The position numbers and the translations under genes were made by a program. The notes beneath the pieces were generated by a model, which saw nothing but the letters and a program-made list of their open reading frames with translations, was not told where the DNA came from and made no database searches. This document shows positions 1 through 7,814 of a stretch of DNA of 28,105 bases, in pieces; within the stretch, counting starts at the first letter, position 1, and each line of letters starts with the position of its first letter. The DNA comes from an uncultured Nitrososphaera sp. (lineage in GTDB: Archaea; Thermoproteota; Nitrososphaeria; Nitrososphaerales; Nitrososphaeraceae): positions 1 through 28,105 of the forward strand of contig CAMLKF010000020.1 of assembly GCA_946480575.1 (NCBI GenBank), read 5' to 3'.

Positions 1-92
1 TCTAATTAGAGTGGATTAACCATGTTAATTTACGTGATTAAGCCAGAGTTAGCTAAAATCTTCTGTAGAATTATAACAAGCGGTAAAATGAA

Positions 93-339
93 TTGATACC
101 TCTACCTTCATCCGAATCGCCAGTCCTAGACTGGGACAGAGTAATACACAAAGGAATCAGGATGAAAGATGGTGCACCAGTAGGTAACATAGCCGCGGAG
201 AACCAAGATTTTATTGTAATACTTTTGGTTCTCGTTCGAAGCAATACCGAATACCAAAATCTTCTTTTAAAGATTTTGACGGGTCTGAGGTACGCTGAGG
301 CTCAACAGGGAAGAGCTTAATAACTACTACAAGATATGA
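93..339 (+). pseudogene. PRC-barrel domain protein, broken by two -1 frame breaks
   Basis: Three reading frames joined end to end give one recognisable PRC-barrel protein. Frame 1 (from TTG 93) reads LDWDRVIHKGIRMKDGAPVG and then NIAAENQDFIVI. The next piece, in the -1 frame from about 218, reads QYRIPKSSFKDFDGSEVR. The last piece, again -1 from about 295, reads LRLNREELNNYYKI and stops at 337-339. The pattern (DWD..IHKG.R..DG..VGNI, then IPKS....F.GSEV.L) is the usual archaeal PRC-barrel layout of about 75-85 residues. Each break fits loss of one base. A TATA-like stretch lies at about 69-76. It may be a true pseudogene, an assembly error, or (least likely) programmed frameshifting. PRC-barrel proteins in archaea are poorly characterised small adaptor-like proteins. 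Confidence 0.7.
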
Positions 340-563
340 CAGCCACCACATATAACTGAGCAAAAAGTTCATCCAATTTTTTCCTTTCAGAATTTCATCA
401 GCCAGCCATTAGTTGTTTCTAAAATCAAAGTCCTTGAACATGGTTAAGCTATTTTTAATAATCGTTATTCGTCTTGTTTACTACACACACAGAGCATATC
501 CAAACACATGCATAAGGTCCAGTAACTCTGCTCACACATCAGAACTGGGCCATGTTCAAAAGA

Positions 564-659
564 GAAGAGGGATGGGGGGTCGCTGTCCTGATGTGTGGCA
601 AGCCAGCGCTGCTTCTGGCTCACGCAACAAGAGCGCGGCAAACCTGTCCATCCCCCTTC
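564..659 (+). ncRNA. Candidate structured RNA (GC-rich nested hairpins in AT-rich intergenic region)
   Basis: The 340-772 interval has no convincing gene but contains a compact foldable block. The outer helix pairs 564-575 (GAAGAGGGATGG) with 648-659 (CCATCCCCCTTC), with 11 of 12 positions complementary. Inside it 593-597 pairs with 621-625 and, after a 3-nt bulge (GCA), 601-606 (AGCCAG) pairs perfectly with 615-620 (CTGGCT) over an 8-nt loop. The block is clearly more GC-rich than both flanks, as is common for archaeal functional RNAs. I do not recognise a known family, and the strand is not certain because helices read on either strand. No clear TATA box was found immediately upstream. Confidence 0.35.
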
Positions 660-744
660 TATATCATTTTAGTATTAGCGGCTAATAATAGTAATAGCTA
701 TTATAGTTATTTGCAATTTTTTCATGAACATGGTTAATGCAGAC

Positions 745-751
745 GTATATG
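745..751 (+). promoter_or_regulatory. TATA-like box, leaderless spacing to ATG 773
   Basis: GTATATG lies about 25 nt before ATG 773. This spacing fits transcription starting at the start codon and is the reason for preferring 773 over the upstream ATG at 737. Confidence 0.4.
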
Positions 752-772
752 TTGACATGCAGAAGACAAAGT

Positions 773-1195
773 ATGGACTCGGTTGGAAGCGTCAAACTGG
801 AGAATCCATTGAATGAGCTCGATGAAATGAGAAAAGAGTTTGACAGGCTGCAACAGTTGTATCGAACGATATTGCCAAAAGTCGATCCTATCCTGATAAA
901 CGACCTGCTTAGCCGTCATGAAAAAACAACAACAACAGGAGGCGAGCCATTATCATACACCATTGAAGTTTTCACTAAGGAAGGCATTGATGTAGAAGAA
1001 GCAAAAAACTATATCTCTGAAAAGACTGGCATGATGCCCTCCATTCACGACAATGGTACTCATTACGTAACAAATCAGAGACTTACATTGGAGATGCTCA
1101 AGGAAATATGCGACTCAGATGATGTGGTAGACGTTAGAGGTAGCTATTGTGGCGGGGCAGGCATGAGAGCAGCATATTATGAACGGCGGCAATGA
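773..1195 (+). CDS. Conserved-looking hypothetical protein
   Basis: Predicted product is 140 residues starting MDSVGSVKLENPLNELDEMR. An in-frame ATG exists at 737, but the TATA-like box at 745-751 sits inside that extension and points to 773. The first 40 residues are charged and helical (LDEMRKEFDRLQQLYRTI, likely a short coiled coil). The rest looks like a mixed alpha/beta domain (YTIEVFTKEGIDVEEAKNYI, then a THYVTNQRLTLEMLKEI segment). No membrane segment, signal peptide or metal motif is visible. I do not recognise the family. A 26-bp palindrome follows about 70 nt downstream. Confidence 0.7.
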   Translation: MDSVGSVKLENPLNELDEMRKEFDRLQQLYRTILPKVDPILINDLLSRHEKTTTTGGEPLSYTIEVFTKEGIDVEEAKNYISEKTGMMPSIHDNGTHYVTNQRLTLEMLKEICDSDDVVDVRGSYCGGAGMRAAYYERRQ

Positions 1196-1267
1196 TCGGT
1201 AGCAGCAGCATCAGCATCAGCATAGCTGCTGAGCCGGGATGGAGGATCAGAGAGAGACAGACGGCAC

Positions 1268-1293
1268 GAAAGCTCTCATATATGAGAGCTTTC
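1268..1293. repeat. 26-bp perfect palindrome
   Basis: The two halves, GAAAGCTCTCATA and TATGAGAGCTTTC, are exact reverse complements with no spacer. It lies in the 213-nt gap between two same-strand genes. As RNA it would form a long hairpin that could end the upstream transcript; as DNA it would suit a dimeric regulator. There is no long T-run directly after it, so a simple terminator is not assured. Confidence 0.75.
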
Positions 1294-1408
1294 TTGCACA
1301 TTCTATAGCAATTTTTTGCAATGGCATCAAAATTCATAATATTTTATCCTTGTCAACTTATATGCTACCAAGAAGCGAGCCATTGCAGATGGCGCGCTCG
1401 CATATGCC

Positions 1409-1774
1409 ATGCGTGCGCAGAGAATGGTGATTCCCTTCTATGCCACGAGCAGTAAGGCAGACCCAAAAGGCGAAAAAGAAGGAGTAAACCCTCTTAAACT
1501 GAGAGGTCTTGCCCAGGCAGCCTTCATTTTGTTTTGTTTTGAGATGGGCGTGCAAGAATTTGAAATTATAAAAAAGGTCAAGGGCGACTACGGGCTGGTG
1601 AAAATGTGGCTATCGTTTCTGCTGCACAATCATTACATGGCAAAAGAATTTCATCCAGATGTCTGCTTTATTTATTCTGTGACGGACAAGGGAAAGGAAT
1701 ATTCCTTGATAGATATCGTCATGGCCAACAAAACTCTTCTAGCGACGTTTAAGAACAGGCACCCAACAAGCTAA
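1409..1774 (+). CDS. Hypothetical protein, possible winged-helix fold
   Basis: Product is 121 residues from ATG 1409, or 116 from ATG 1424 (MVIPFYATSSKADPK). The order of elements suggests a small winged helix: a helix (LAQAAFILFCFEMGV), a second helix with basic residues (EFEIIKKVKGDYGLVKMWLS), a recognition-like helix, and a VTDKGKEYSLID turn of the type seen at the wing of archaeal wHTH proteins. This is a fold guess, not a family match. No Cys/His metal site or transmembrane helix is evident. The stop lies only 6 nt before the purN start, so the two genes are probably cotranscribed. TATA-like sequence occurs around 1355-1363. Confidence 0.65.
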   Translation: MRAQRMVIPFYATSSKADPKGEKEGVNPLKLRGLAQAAFILFCFEMGVQEFEIIKKVKGDYGLVKMWLSFLLHNHYMAKEFHPDVCFIYSVTDKGKEYSLIDIVMANKTLLATFKNRHPTS

Positions 1775-1780
1775 TCTGTC

Positions 1781-2413
1781 TTGGTAGCAGCAGTAGTCAA
1801 CCTCGGTATCCTAATCTCTGGCAGGGGAAGCAACATGAACGCGATTCTGGCTGCCATCAAATCCGGCAGGATAAAAAACGCCAAGCCGTGCGTCGTCATT
1901 TCAAACAAGCCCGACGCCGCCGGCCTGAAAATTGCTTCTGAAAAATACGGCATGCCAACTAAAGTAATATTGCCAAACGGCCTGAAGGGCTGGGACTATG
2001 ACCAGAAGGTGGTCGCCGCGCTGCAAGAGTACGGCGTGACGCCCCAGTCAGGGCTCGTGTGCCTTGCCGGCTTTATGCGGATAATCAGCCCCGAGTTTGT
2101 GCGGTTGTATAAAATGCGCATACTGAACATCCACCCTGCGCTCCTGCCTTCTTTTCCTGGCCTGCATGCACAAAAGCAGGCGCTTGACTACGGTGTCAAA
2201 GTCTCTGGCTGCTCGGTGCACTTTGTCGATGAAGGTGTCGATTCCGGGCCGGTGATACTGCAAAAGGCTGTGCCTGTCATGGACAGCGACGACGAAGAAA
2301 CTCTTTCCGCAAGGATACTCGAGCAGGAACACCAGCTCTACCCAGAAGCCATCAGGCTGTTTGCAGAAGGCCGGATAAAGGTGCAGGGCCGCAGGGTCTT
2401 GGTAAGCTATTAA
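1781..2413 (+). CDS. purN: Phosphoribosylglycinamide formyltransferase
   Basis: The enzyme transfers a formyl group from 10-formyl-tetrahydrofolate to GAR in purine synthesis (third step), in the cytosol. The 210-residue length is typical. The phosphate-binding GRGSN loop is at residues 14-18. The catalytic triad known from E. coli (N106, H108, D144) is matched by N116 and H118 in ILNIHPALLPSFPG and D154 in DEGVDSGPVI, with a constant offset of 10. LAGFMRIISPEF matches the folate-site region. Translation starts at a TTG, 6 nt after the upstream gene. Its TAA stop overlaps the stop of a small convergent gene. purB of the same pathway lies 13 kb away. Confidence 0.96.
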   Translation: MVAAVVNLGILISGRGSNMNAILAAIKSGRIKNAKPCVVISNKPDAAGLKIASEKYGMPTKVILPNGLKGWDYDQKVVAALQEYGVTPQSGLVCLAGFMRIISPEFVRLYKMRILNIHPALLPSFPGLHAQKQALDYGVKVSGCSVHFVDEGVDSGPVILQKAVPVMDSDDEETLSARILEQEHQLYPEAIRLFAEGRIKVQGRRVLVSY

Positions 2414-2535
2414 GAGCCGTACTTGATTGCCTTTCTAAGCGCTGCACCAAGCTTGTCCTTGTCGTCGATTGTGCTAACTAGTGCTTCAAGCCCATATGCC
2501 GGCACTTCGTCTTCAAGCCTTTTCTTTTCCTTCAT
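2410..2535 (-). CDS. 41-residue hypothetical microprotein downstream of MFS gene
   Basis: ATG at 2535 opens a 41-codon frame: MKEKKRLEDEVPAYGLEALV, then a charged helix ending in LGAALRKAIKYGS. A TTG four codons upstream is an alternative start. It follows the MFS gene on the same strand after 27 nt (and in the same phase), so cotranscription is likely. Its stop overlaps the purN stop within 4 nt, as in the two other tightly convergent gene pairs of this window. Codon choice resembles the neighbours (AAG, GAC, GAA rich). Function unknown; no motif recognised. Being this short, it could also be chance. Confidence 0.5.
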   Translation of the reverse strand: MKEKKRLEDEVPAYGLEALVSTIDDKDKLGAALRKAIKYGS

Positions 2536-2562
2536 TATCCCATACAATCTAGCAACTTGTGC

Positions 2563-3726
2563 CTAAAAGGAGTTACCTTTTCTTGCCGCTGAGAGGGCTA
2601 TGGCTCCTGACAGGGCGCTTCCTATGATAAAGAGCGCAAGGTAGGGGCTGCTCGAGCCAAATGCGTCGGACGACAGCCCGACTGCTATCGGTCCGATGGT
2701 CCAGCCGACTCCAAAGAGCGCCTCGTAGACGCCAAGCCTCTCGCCCATCTTTTCAGCCGGTATGTTTCTTGTCACGATGTTGAACGTGACTGGGTAAAAG
2801 ATGCTGATGGCAAGCCCGACGAGCACGAGTGCAACTGCAAACGTCAGAAGTGAGGCAAACGCAAACGAGATCAGCATGCCTACGGCGGTGGCAGCCACTG
2901 CCATAGCAAGCGCGATCGTGCCGTACCTTGCCAGCCTGCCCACAAAGAACAGCGTAGCAAACCTTGACAGGCCGAACACAAAGAACAGAGTCTCGATATC
3001 CTGATCCGTCAGGGACGCTTCCCTCATGTACGCCGGGTAGACTGCGAGCACGACCCCGAAGGTGACTGCATAGTAGAGCAGGACAGAGCTTACCACTGGG
3101 TAGGTGGCGACCCCCTTGACCACCTGCAGCATCGAGCTGGCGCGAAACTCCACTTCTCTTTGCGCTACTATCGGCCTGCCGTAGCGGTGCAGCATCAGCG
3201 AAGGCATAAGCGCCGCAGCCATCGCCACCCCGGCGAGCTGGAATAGCGCGCCATAGTCATACGTGTCGAGCACCAGCCTGCCTATCAGGGGGCCCACCAT
3301 AAAGCCGGCGACCCACGCGCCTATAAATACTGCAATTCCTTTGACCCGCGTCTCGGCAGCCGAGTTGGTGGAGATAAGCACTTCTGATGACAGCCAGAAA
3401 AACGCGTGGGCGATGCCGGCAAGCGCCCTCCACAGCATTATCTCCGGCACCGACTGGACGGTTGACAGCATAAAGACTGAGAAAAAGGCAAGCGCGATGC
3501 CGGCGGCGAGCATGTACGCCTTGTTGACCCTGTCGAGAACCATGCCAACGAAAAATGGCGCAAACATGTACGGCAGATAATTCACCATGCCTATGAGGCC
3601 GATCTCAGAGTAATCGGCGCCAAGAACGTCCCTTGCAAAAACGGGCACGATTGGCGAGTACATGCCGTACGAGATGCCCACTATACCGGCACAGGCTGAG
3701 ATGAACAGGATCGCGCGGTTTGTCAT
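2563..3726 (-). CDS. Major facilitator superfamily transporter
   Basis: A 387-residue protein with about 12 hydrophobic segments in the MFS_1 arrangement. A motif-A-like loop occurs between helices 2 and 3 (GMVLDRVNKAYML) and the second-half counterpart is VGRLARYGTI. There is no signal peptide; the N-terminus enters the first helix directly (AILFISACAGIVGISYGMYS). Substrate cannot be told from sequence; the layout resembles drug/sugar efflux-type MFS members. It starts 13 nt after a UbiE-type methyltransferase on the same strand, so the pair probably forms one transcript, followed by a 41-residue gene. A link between export and the methylated product is only an inference. Confidence 0.9.
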   Translation of the reverse strand: MTNRAILFISACAGIVGISYGMYSPIVPVFARDVLGADYSEIGLIGMVNYLPYMFAPFFVGMVLDRVNKAYMLAAGIALAFFSVFMLSTVQSVPEIMLWRALAGIAHAFFWLSSEVLISTNSAAETRVKGIAVFIGAWVAGFMVGPLIGRLVLDTYDYGALFQLAGVAMAAALMPSLMLHRYGRPIVAQREVEFRASSMLQVVKGVATYPVVSSVLLYYAVTFGVVLAVYPAYMREASLTDQDIETLFFVFGLSRFATLFFVGRLARYGTIALAMAVAATAVGMLISFAFASLLTFAVALVLVGLAISIFYPVTFNIVTRNIPAEKMGERLGVYEALFGVGWTIGPIAVGLSSDAFGSSSPYLALFIIGSALSGAIALSAARKGNSF

Positions 3727-3739
3727 TGTGCGATCTCTG

Positions 3740-4471
3740 CTATTTGTACGCCGCGATAATTACTGCGCCGCCCATCATGCCCTTGTCAAACTGCACTTGC
3801 GAAAATTTTTCCTTCAGCATTGCGTCCAGCTCAGAGTTTCTTGGCCAGCGCAGATACGTGCCGTAAAGCGTCCGGAATTTCAATCCCGCTCTGCCGGCGG
3901 CAAGGTACGCAAATACTCCAAGGAAATACTTCAGGTAAAATGAAACCATAACCTTTGCAAGCGAGCCGTCGGGCTTGCCAAGGTCGACAATTATCAGCCG
4001 GCCGCCGGCCTTGAGCACTCTGTGCATCTCGGCTATCGCCTGCTTTAGCTGGATGGCGTCTCGAAGGGAATAGCCGCACATCACAGCGTCAAATGTGTCG
4101 TCGCGGAAAGGCATGAACTCAAAGATGCCTGATGACGGCAATAATGAAGCGTTGCCTTCAGGAAGGTAGCTCTTGACGTTTGCAAGCATCTCAGGGATCG
4201 GGTCATACATCACTATCTGCACATCATCGCCTGCCTCTGCGAGCGCGACACGGGACATATTGCCATAGCCCGAGCCTGCGTCTAGCACAATGTTGCCAGG
4301 CATCACCCTGCCGCGGATGCCTCGCAACCTGTACTCCTCGTCCTTGCCAAGCGAGATTACCCTGTTCACCCTGTCGTAGACAGGGATTATCGAGCGCAGT
4401 ACCTCTATTACCTCGCCCCAGTAGCGCTTTCCAAGCCCGGACAAACCAGCGCAGCTTCTGCGGCGAGCCAT
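3740..4471 (-). CDS. UbiE/MenG-family SAM-dependent methyltransferase
   Basis: Class I Rossmann methyltransferase of 243 residues. The SAM-binding motif I is LDAGSGYGNMS at about 63-73, with the acidic post-I region VMYDPIPEML. The stretch CGYSLRDAIQLKQAIAEMHR, followed by VLKAGGRLIIVDLGKPDG, closely follows UbiE (FGIRNV...ALREMYRVLKPGGRL...EFSKP), where the enzyme C-methylates demethylmenaquinone. Thaumarchaea make menaquinones, so a role in quinone maturation is plausible, but other small-molecule substrates are possible and no symbol is assigned. An AT-rich TATA-like stretch precedes the ATG. The MFS gene follows after 13 nt. Confidence 0.85.
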   Translation of the reverse strand: MARRRSCAGLSGLGKRYWGEVIEVLRSIIPVYDRVNRVISLGKDEEYRLRGIRGRVMPGNIVLDAGSGYGNMSRVALAEAGDDVQIVMYDPIPEMLANVKSYLPEGNASLLPSSGIFEFMPFRDDTFDAVMCGYSLRDAIQLKQAIAEMHRVLKAGGRLIIVDLGKPDGSLAKVMVSFYLKYFLGVFAYLAAGRAGLKFRTLYGTYLRWPRNSELDAMLKEKFSQVQFDKGMMGGAVIIAAYK

Positions 4472-4509
4472 TATTATATTGTATATGCAGCAGCTGGTAG
4501 TATGGCAGA

Positions 4510-4533
4510 ACTACTACTACTACCACTACTACT
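4510..4533. repeat. ACT trinucleotide repeat
   Basis: Eight ACT/ACC units, seven of them identical, run through the stop codon of the adjacent reverse-strand gene. Simple repeats like this can change length, here only in the 3' end and spacer. Confidence 0.7.
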
Positions 4534-5020
4534 GCTTTTTCAGGCGCTTTGACCAGTCAACCCTAGAATTGATGACGTTTATCTGCTCCTCGAGCAGCTT
4601 TTTGTAGCCGGCCAAGAGCTTTACCTGCTCGTCATATGGCTGCTTGTCTATCTGGGTCATTGTGTCTTCAAAAGCAGTGATGAGCAATTCGACTTCTGAG
4701 CCAAGGACACTAATGTCGCGGGCGTCCTGCGCTGCGCCAATGTCGCTTGCGTTCATTTCGCTCAGCTCTTTTGTTCTCTCTTCAACTGCAACCCTCGCTT
4801 TCTCCCCGATAGCGGTGATAAGCTCCTTGAGTGCCTGCCCGGTCTCCTTGGCTTTAGTAGAGACCGACTCTTCCTCCTCCTCTCTGCTGTAATAATCCTC
4901 TGGAGGTGTAGTTACTGTAACCACTTTTCTGTTGTCTTTAACCAGCCCTTCTGCCTGCTCTTCTTCAGACTCGTTATTAGCCACGATCATAACATATACG
5001 CTGTCCGACCTTATTTGCAT
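4529..5020 (-). CDS. Acidic coiled-coil hypothetical protein
   Basis: Product is 163 residues (153 if MIVANNESEEE at 4990 is the start). The first 60 residues are low-complexity and acidic (ESEEEQAEG; REEEEESVSTK) and likely disordered. Residues 60-163 are predicted long helices with heptad-like spacing (LKELITAIGEKARVAVEERT; EVELLITAFEDTMTQID; LLAGYKKLLEEQINVI). There is no signal peptide, membrane segment or Cys/His motif. I do not recognise the family. A TATA-like run (TCTATACTG on the minus strand near 5046-5052) fits the longer start. It is divergent from the helicase gene. Confidence 0.7.
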   Translation of the reverse strand: MQIRSDSVYVMIVANNESEEEQAEGLVKDNRKVVTVTTPPEDYYSREEEEESVSTKAKETGQALKELITAIGEKARVAVEERTKELSEMNASDIGAAQDARDISVLGSEVELLITAFEDTMTQIDKQPYDEQVKLLAGYKKLLEEQINVINSRVDWSKRLKKQ

Positions 5021-5225
5021 TGTTAACTATGGTCTCTATAGCAGTATAGACCTGGGACAATATCTCCGCGTCTTTAAAGTCGTCTATTTCTACAGACGTA
5101 GAGCCTCTGCTGTAGTGGCGGCAGCAGCAACGCCAATGCCATTGCAACAACTATTATGTAAGGCGCTTTCATTATTAGATTTTTTTAAACGTATGCAAAA
5201 AACAATTTATTCTTAGAGTGCGCAG

Positions 5226-7814
5226 GTGCCTGCTGCAAGCTTGGCCAATAATTACCCCTGCCCGCGCTGCAGCTCGCCTCATTCAGTAGGAGTCGACAGG
5301 ATATTCGATGGCCGGTTGATATTCCGATGTAGCAAGTGCAAAATATGCTCCATCGTGCCTGCCGGGGCGAGCACAGACGAGGCGTACCTAGACTTTCTCG
5401 ACTGCTACGAGAGCAGCAGCGGAGTGGCCGAAGCGGATAACCTGAAGCTATTGATGGAGCAGGAAAGGATAATCCGGCCAAGCGCAGAGATAAATGCCCT
5501 TTTGTCTGCAAACAAGGCGGCAGGCGACCCCCTGCTTGAAGAAGTGTTGCGGTCACAGCAAGACTATGTCGTCGATTTCCGCGCCCTTGAAGAGCCGCTG
5601 CCCGAGCCTGGCTCCGATGTCGAGCAGCTGCCGGTGGACGAAGCAATAGTCGGCGTCCTGCGTCAGAAAAAGATCGATAGCCTCTACAAATTTCAAGAAG
5701 ACGCGGTAAAAAAGGTCCTGCAGGGTAGCGACGTTGTCATCACCGCGCCGACCGCGTCAGGCAAAACAGAGGCGTTTTGCATCCCTATCTTGCAGAAAAT
5801 CGCCGAAGAGGTGCCGCGCTTTGGCTCGCTCCGCACCAGCGGCGAAGAAGGCGGCAAGGTGTCCGCGATTTTCGCCTACCCGACAAAAGCGCTCTCGCGC
5901 GACCAGCTGCCCAAGATAGCCGAGCTGGCAGAGCCCCTCGGCGTCAGGGTGGCAGCCCTTGACGGCGACACGCCGGATAAAGAGCGCGCCTCCATATCGG
6001 CGTCGCCGCCTGACGTCATTGTCACCAATTTCGACGTGCTGCACTACCACATGATGCACAGAACAAAGTTCTCTCGCATGGTCAGGACCGCCAGGTTCTT
6101 GGTGGTGGACGAGGCGCATGTTTACACCGGCGTCTTTGGGGCAAACGTCCACCACATAATTGCCCGTCTAGAGAGGCTTGCTGGCAGGAAACTGCAAATA
6201 GTCGCGGCTTCGGCAACCTTGCCAAACGCGCAGGAGTTCTGCCAGACGCTCTTTGGCCGGAAAATGGACATGGTGCAGGGCAGGGGCAGGCGCGGCAGGA
6301 TAAACCTTGCAATAATCTTTCCTTCGCTCCGCTCGTACCGCTCGCTGACGCTTGACCTTGTTAGGCAGACCACAAAGAGGAAGCACCGGACGATAGCGTT
6401 TGCCAGCTCGCATCTGGGCTCGGAGCTGATGGCCTTTTATGCATCCCGGCAGGGCGTCAGCATCAGGGTGCACAGGGCCGGGCTTGCGCCGGCGGCAAGA
6501 AAGGAAGTGGAGCAGCAGTTCAAGGCTGGCAGGCTGATGGCAATTTCTGCAACGCCGACGCTCGAGCTTGGAATCGACATCGGCGACGTCGATGCGGTGA
6601 TCTCCAACATCGTGCCAGTCAACCGGCTCACCCAGCGCGTTGGAAGGGCTGCCAGGCGCGGGCAGGAGGGCTATGCGTTCCTTGCGCTTGGCAACGACCC
6701 CATCAGCCAGTACTACAAGCAGCACCCTGCCGACTATCTTGCAGACCATGAATATGCCTACACCGACCCTTCGAACCCGTTCGTGCTGGAGTACCAGGTG
6801 CTTGCTATGGCATGCGATAGGCCGCTCTCGATGGCCGAGTCACAGCCAGTGTGGGACACACTTCAAAAGCTGGTCTCAAAGGGGCTCGTCAACGCAGTGC
6901 GGGAGAGGTTCGTCCCCGACCCGAAGAGGGCGATGCAGATGCTGGGCGAGTATAGCATCCGGGGCATAGGGAGCCGGGTCGACATCAAGTTTGCCAACAA
7001 AATCATCGGCGACAGGGCACTCCCACAGGCACTTGAAGAACTGCACCCAAACGCGATATACTTCCTTGCGAGCAGGAGGTACAAGGTGCAGCAGCTTCAT
7101 TTCGAGCAGAACCGCCAGCCGTACGCCGAGCTGGTATCGATACCGTCTGACTATCCTTATTACACGAAGGCGCTGACAGACGAGTGGCCTTCGATAATCG
7201 AGGTGTACGAGAAAAAGGTGGTCTTTGGCGTTGAAGTCGCCTATTGCGCTCTCCAGATAAAAAAGCAGGTGCTTGGCTACGCCAACATCGAGATCGGGCA
7301 GGAGGTAGCGCAGGGCAAGAAGGTAATGCTGGACAAGCCTCTTGAATACGAATTTCTGACAAAGGGCTTTGTTTTCAGGGCGCCCCGTCCGGCAGACATC
7401 CTGCAAAAGGTCGACGACGACGAGTACGTCGAGATGAGTGCCTTCCATGCTTCTGAGCACGTCATAATCGAGGGGAGCGCCATGATAACCGGCGGTGCGT
7501 CGCAGGACCTCGGAGGCATATCGCTAGGCTCTTCCGGCCTGATATTCGTCTACGATGGGAGCGTGGGCGGCAACGGCGCCAGCAGGGCGCTGTACGACAG
7601 GCTTGACAAGGCGCTTGGCCGGGCGCTCCGGATACTGTCCGAGTGCCCCTGCAAGAGCAAGAGTGGCTGCCCCCGCTGCACATACTCGTACCGCTGCGGC
7701 AACAACAATGAATATCTGCACAAGGTGGCTGCTATCGAAGTTATGAACAGGGTGGTTGAGGGTGAAAAAACAGAGATAGGCGACACTATCGCGGGCGACC
7801 GCGCGCTAGTCTAA
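5226..7814 (+). CDS. Hrq1/MrfA-type SF2 helicase with DUF1998-type zinc domain and N-terminal zinc ribbon
   Basis: An 862-residue DNA helicase of the YprA/MrfA/Hrq1 group. An N-terminal CPRC...CSKC ribbon (C12, C15, C35, C38) precedes the motor. Motifs: Q-like YKFQEDAV, Walker A TAPTASGKT (about 173-181), Ia YPTKALSRDQ, II DEAH (295-298), III ASATLP, V TLELGIDIGDVD, VI QRVGRAARRG. The C-terminus has the DUF1998-like zinc cluster CPC...CPRC (C807, C809, C815, C818) with C824 after it. In Bacillus, MrfA acts in excision repair of mitomycin C lesions; yeast Hrq1 acts on crosslinks. A repair role is inferred here. GTG is the start; an A/T box lies near 5180-5190. Its stop overlaps the convergent channel gene. 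Confidence 0.9.
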   Translation: MPAASLANNYPCPRCSSPHSVGVDRIFDGRLIFRCSKCKICSIVPAGASTDEAYLDFLDCYESSSGVAEADNLKLLMEQERIIRPSAEINALLSANKAAGDPLLEEVLRSQQDYVVDFRALEEPLPEPGSDVEQLPVDEAIVGVLRQKKIDSLYKFQEDAVKKVLQGSDVVITAPTASGKTEAFCIPILQKIAEEVPRFGSLRTSGEEGGKVSAIFAYPTKALSRDQLPKIAELAEPLGVRVAALDGDTPDKERASISASPPDVIVTNFDVLHYHMMHRTKFSRMVRTARFLVVDEAHVYTGVFGANVHHIIARLERLAGRKLQIVAASATLPNAQEFCQTLFGRKMDMVQGRGRRGRINLAIIFPSLRSYRSLTLDLVRQTTKRKHRTIAFASSHLGSELMAFYASRQGVSIRVHRAGLAPAARKEVEQQFKAGRLMAISATPTLELGIDIGDVDAVISNIVPVNRLTQRVGRAARRGQEGYAFLALGNDPISQYYKQHPADYLADHEYAYTDPSNPFVLEYQVLAMACDRPLSMAESQPVWDTLQKLVSKGLVNAVRERFVPDPKRAMQMLGEYSIRGIGSRVDIKFANKIIGDRALPQALEELHPNAIYFLASRRYKVQQLHFEQNRQPYAELVSIPSDYPYYTKALTDEWPSIIEVYEKKVVFGVEVAYCALQIKKQVLGYANIEIGQEVAQGKKVMLDKPLEYEFLTKGFVFRAPRPADILQKVDDDEYVEMSAFHASEHVIIEGSAMITGGASQDLGGISLGSSGLIFVYDGSVGGNGASRALYDRLDKALGRALRILSECPCKSKSGCPRCTYSYRCGNNNEYLHKVAAIEVMNRVVEGEKTEIGDTIAGDRALV

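Noticed and set aside
413..737. Two overlapping frames of 90 and 61 codons
   Set aside because: Composition is not protein-like and they run through the hairpin-forming block that is better explained as a candidate RNA.
1201..1230. CAGCAT/AGC triplet run as a CRISPR-like or tandem repeat array
   Set aside because: Only a few short triplets with no spacers; simple low-complexity sequence.
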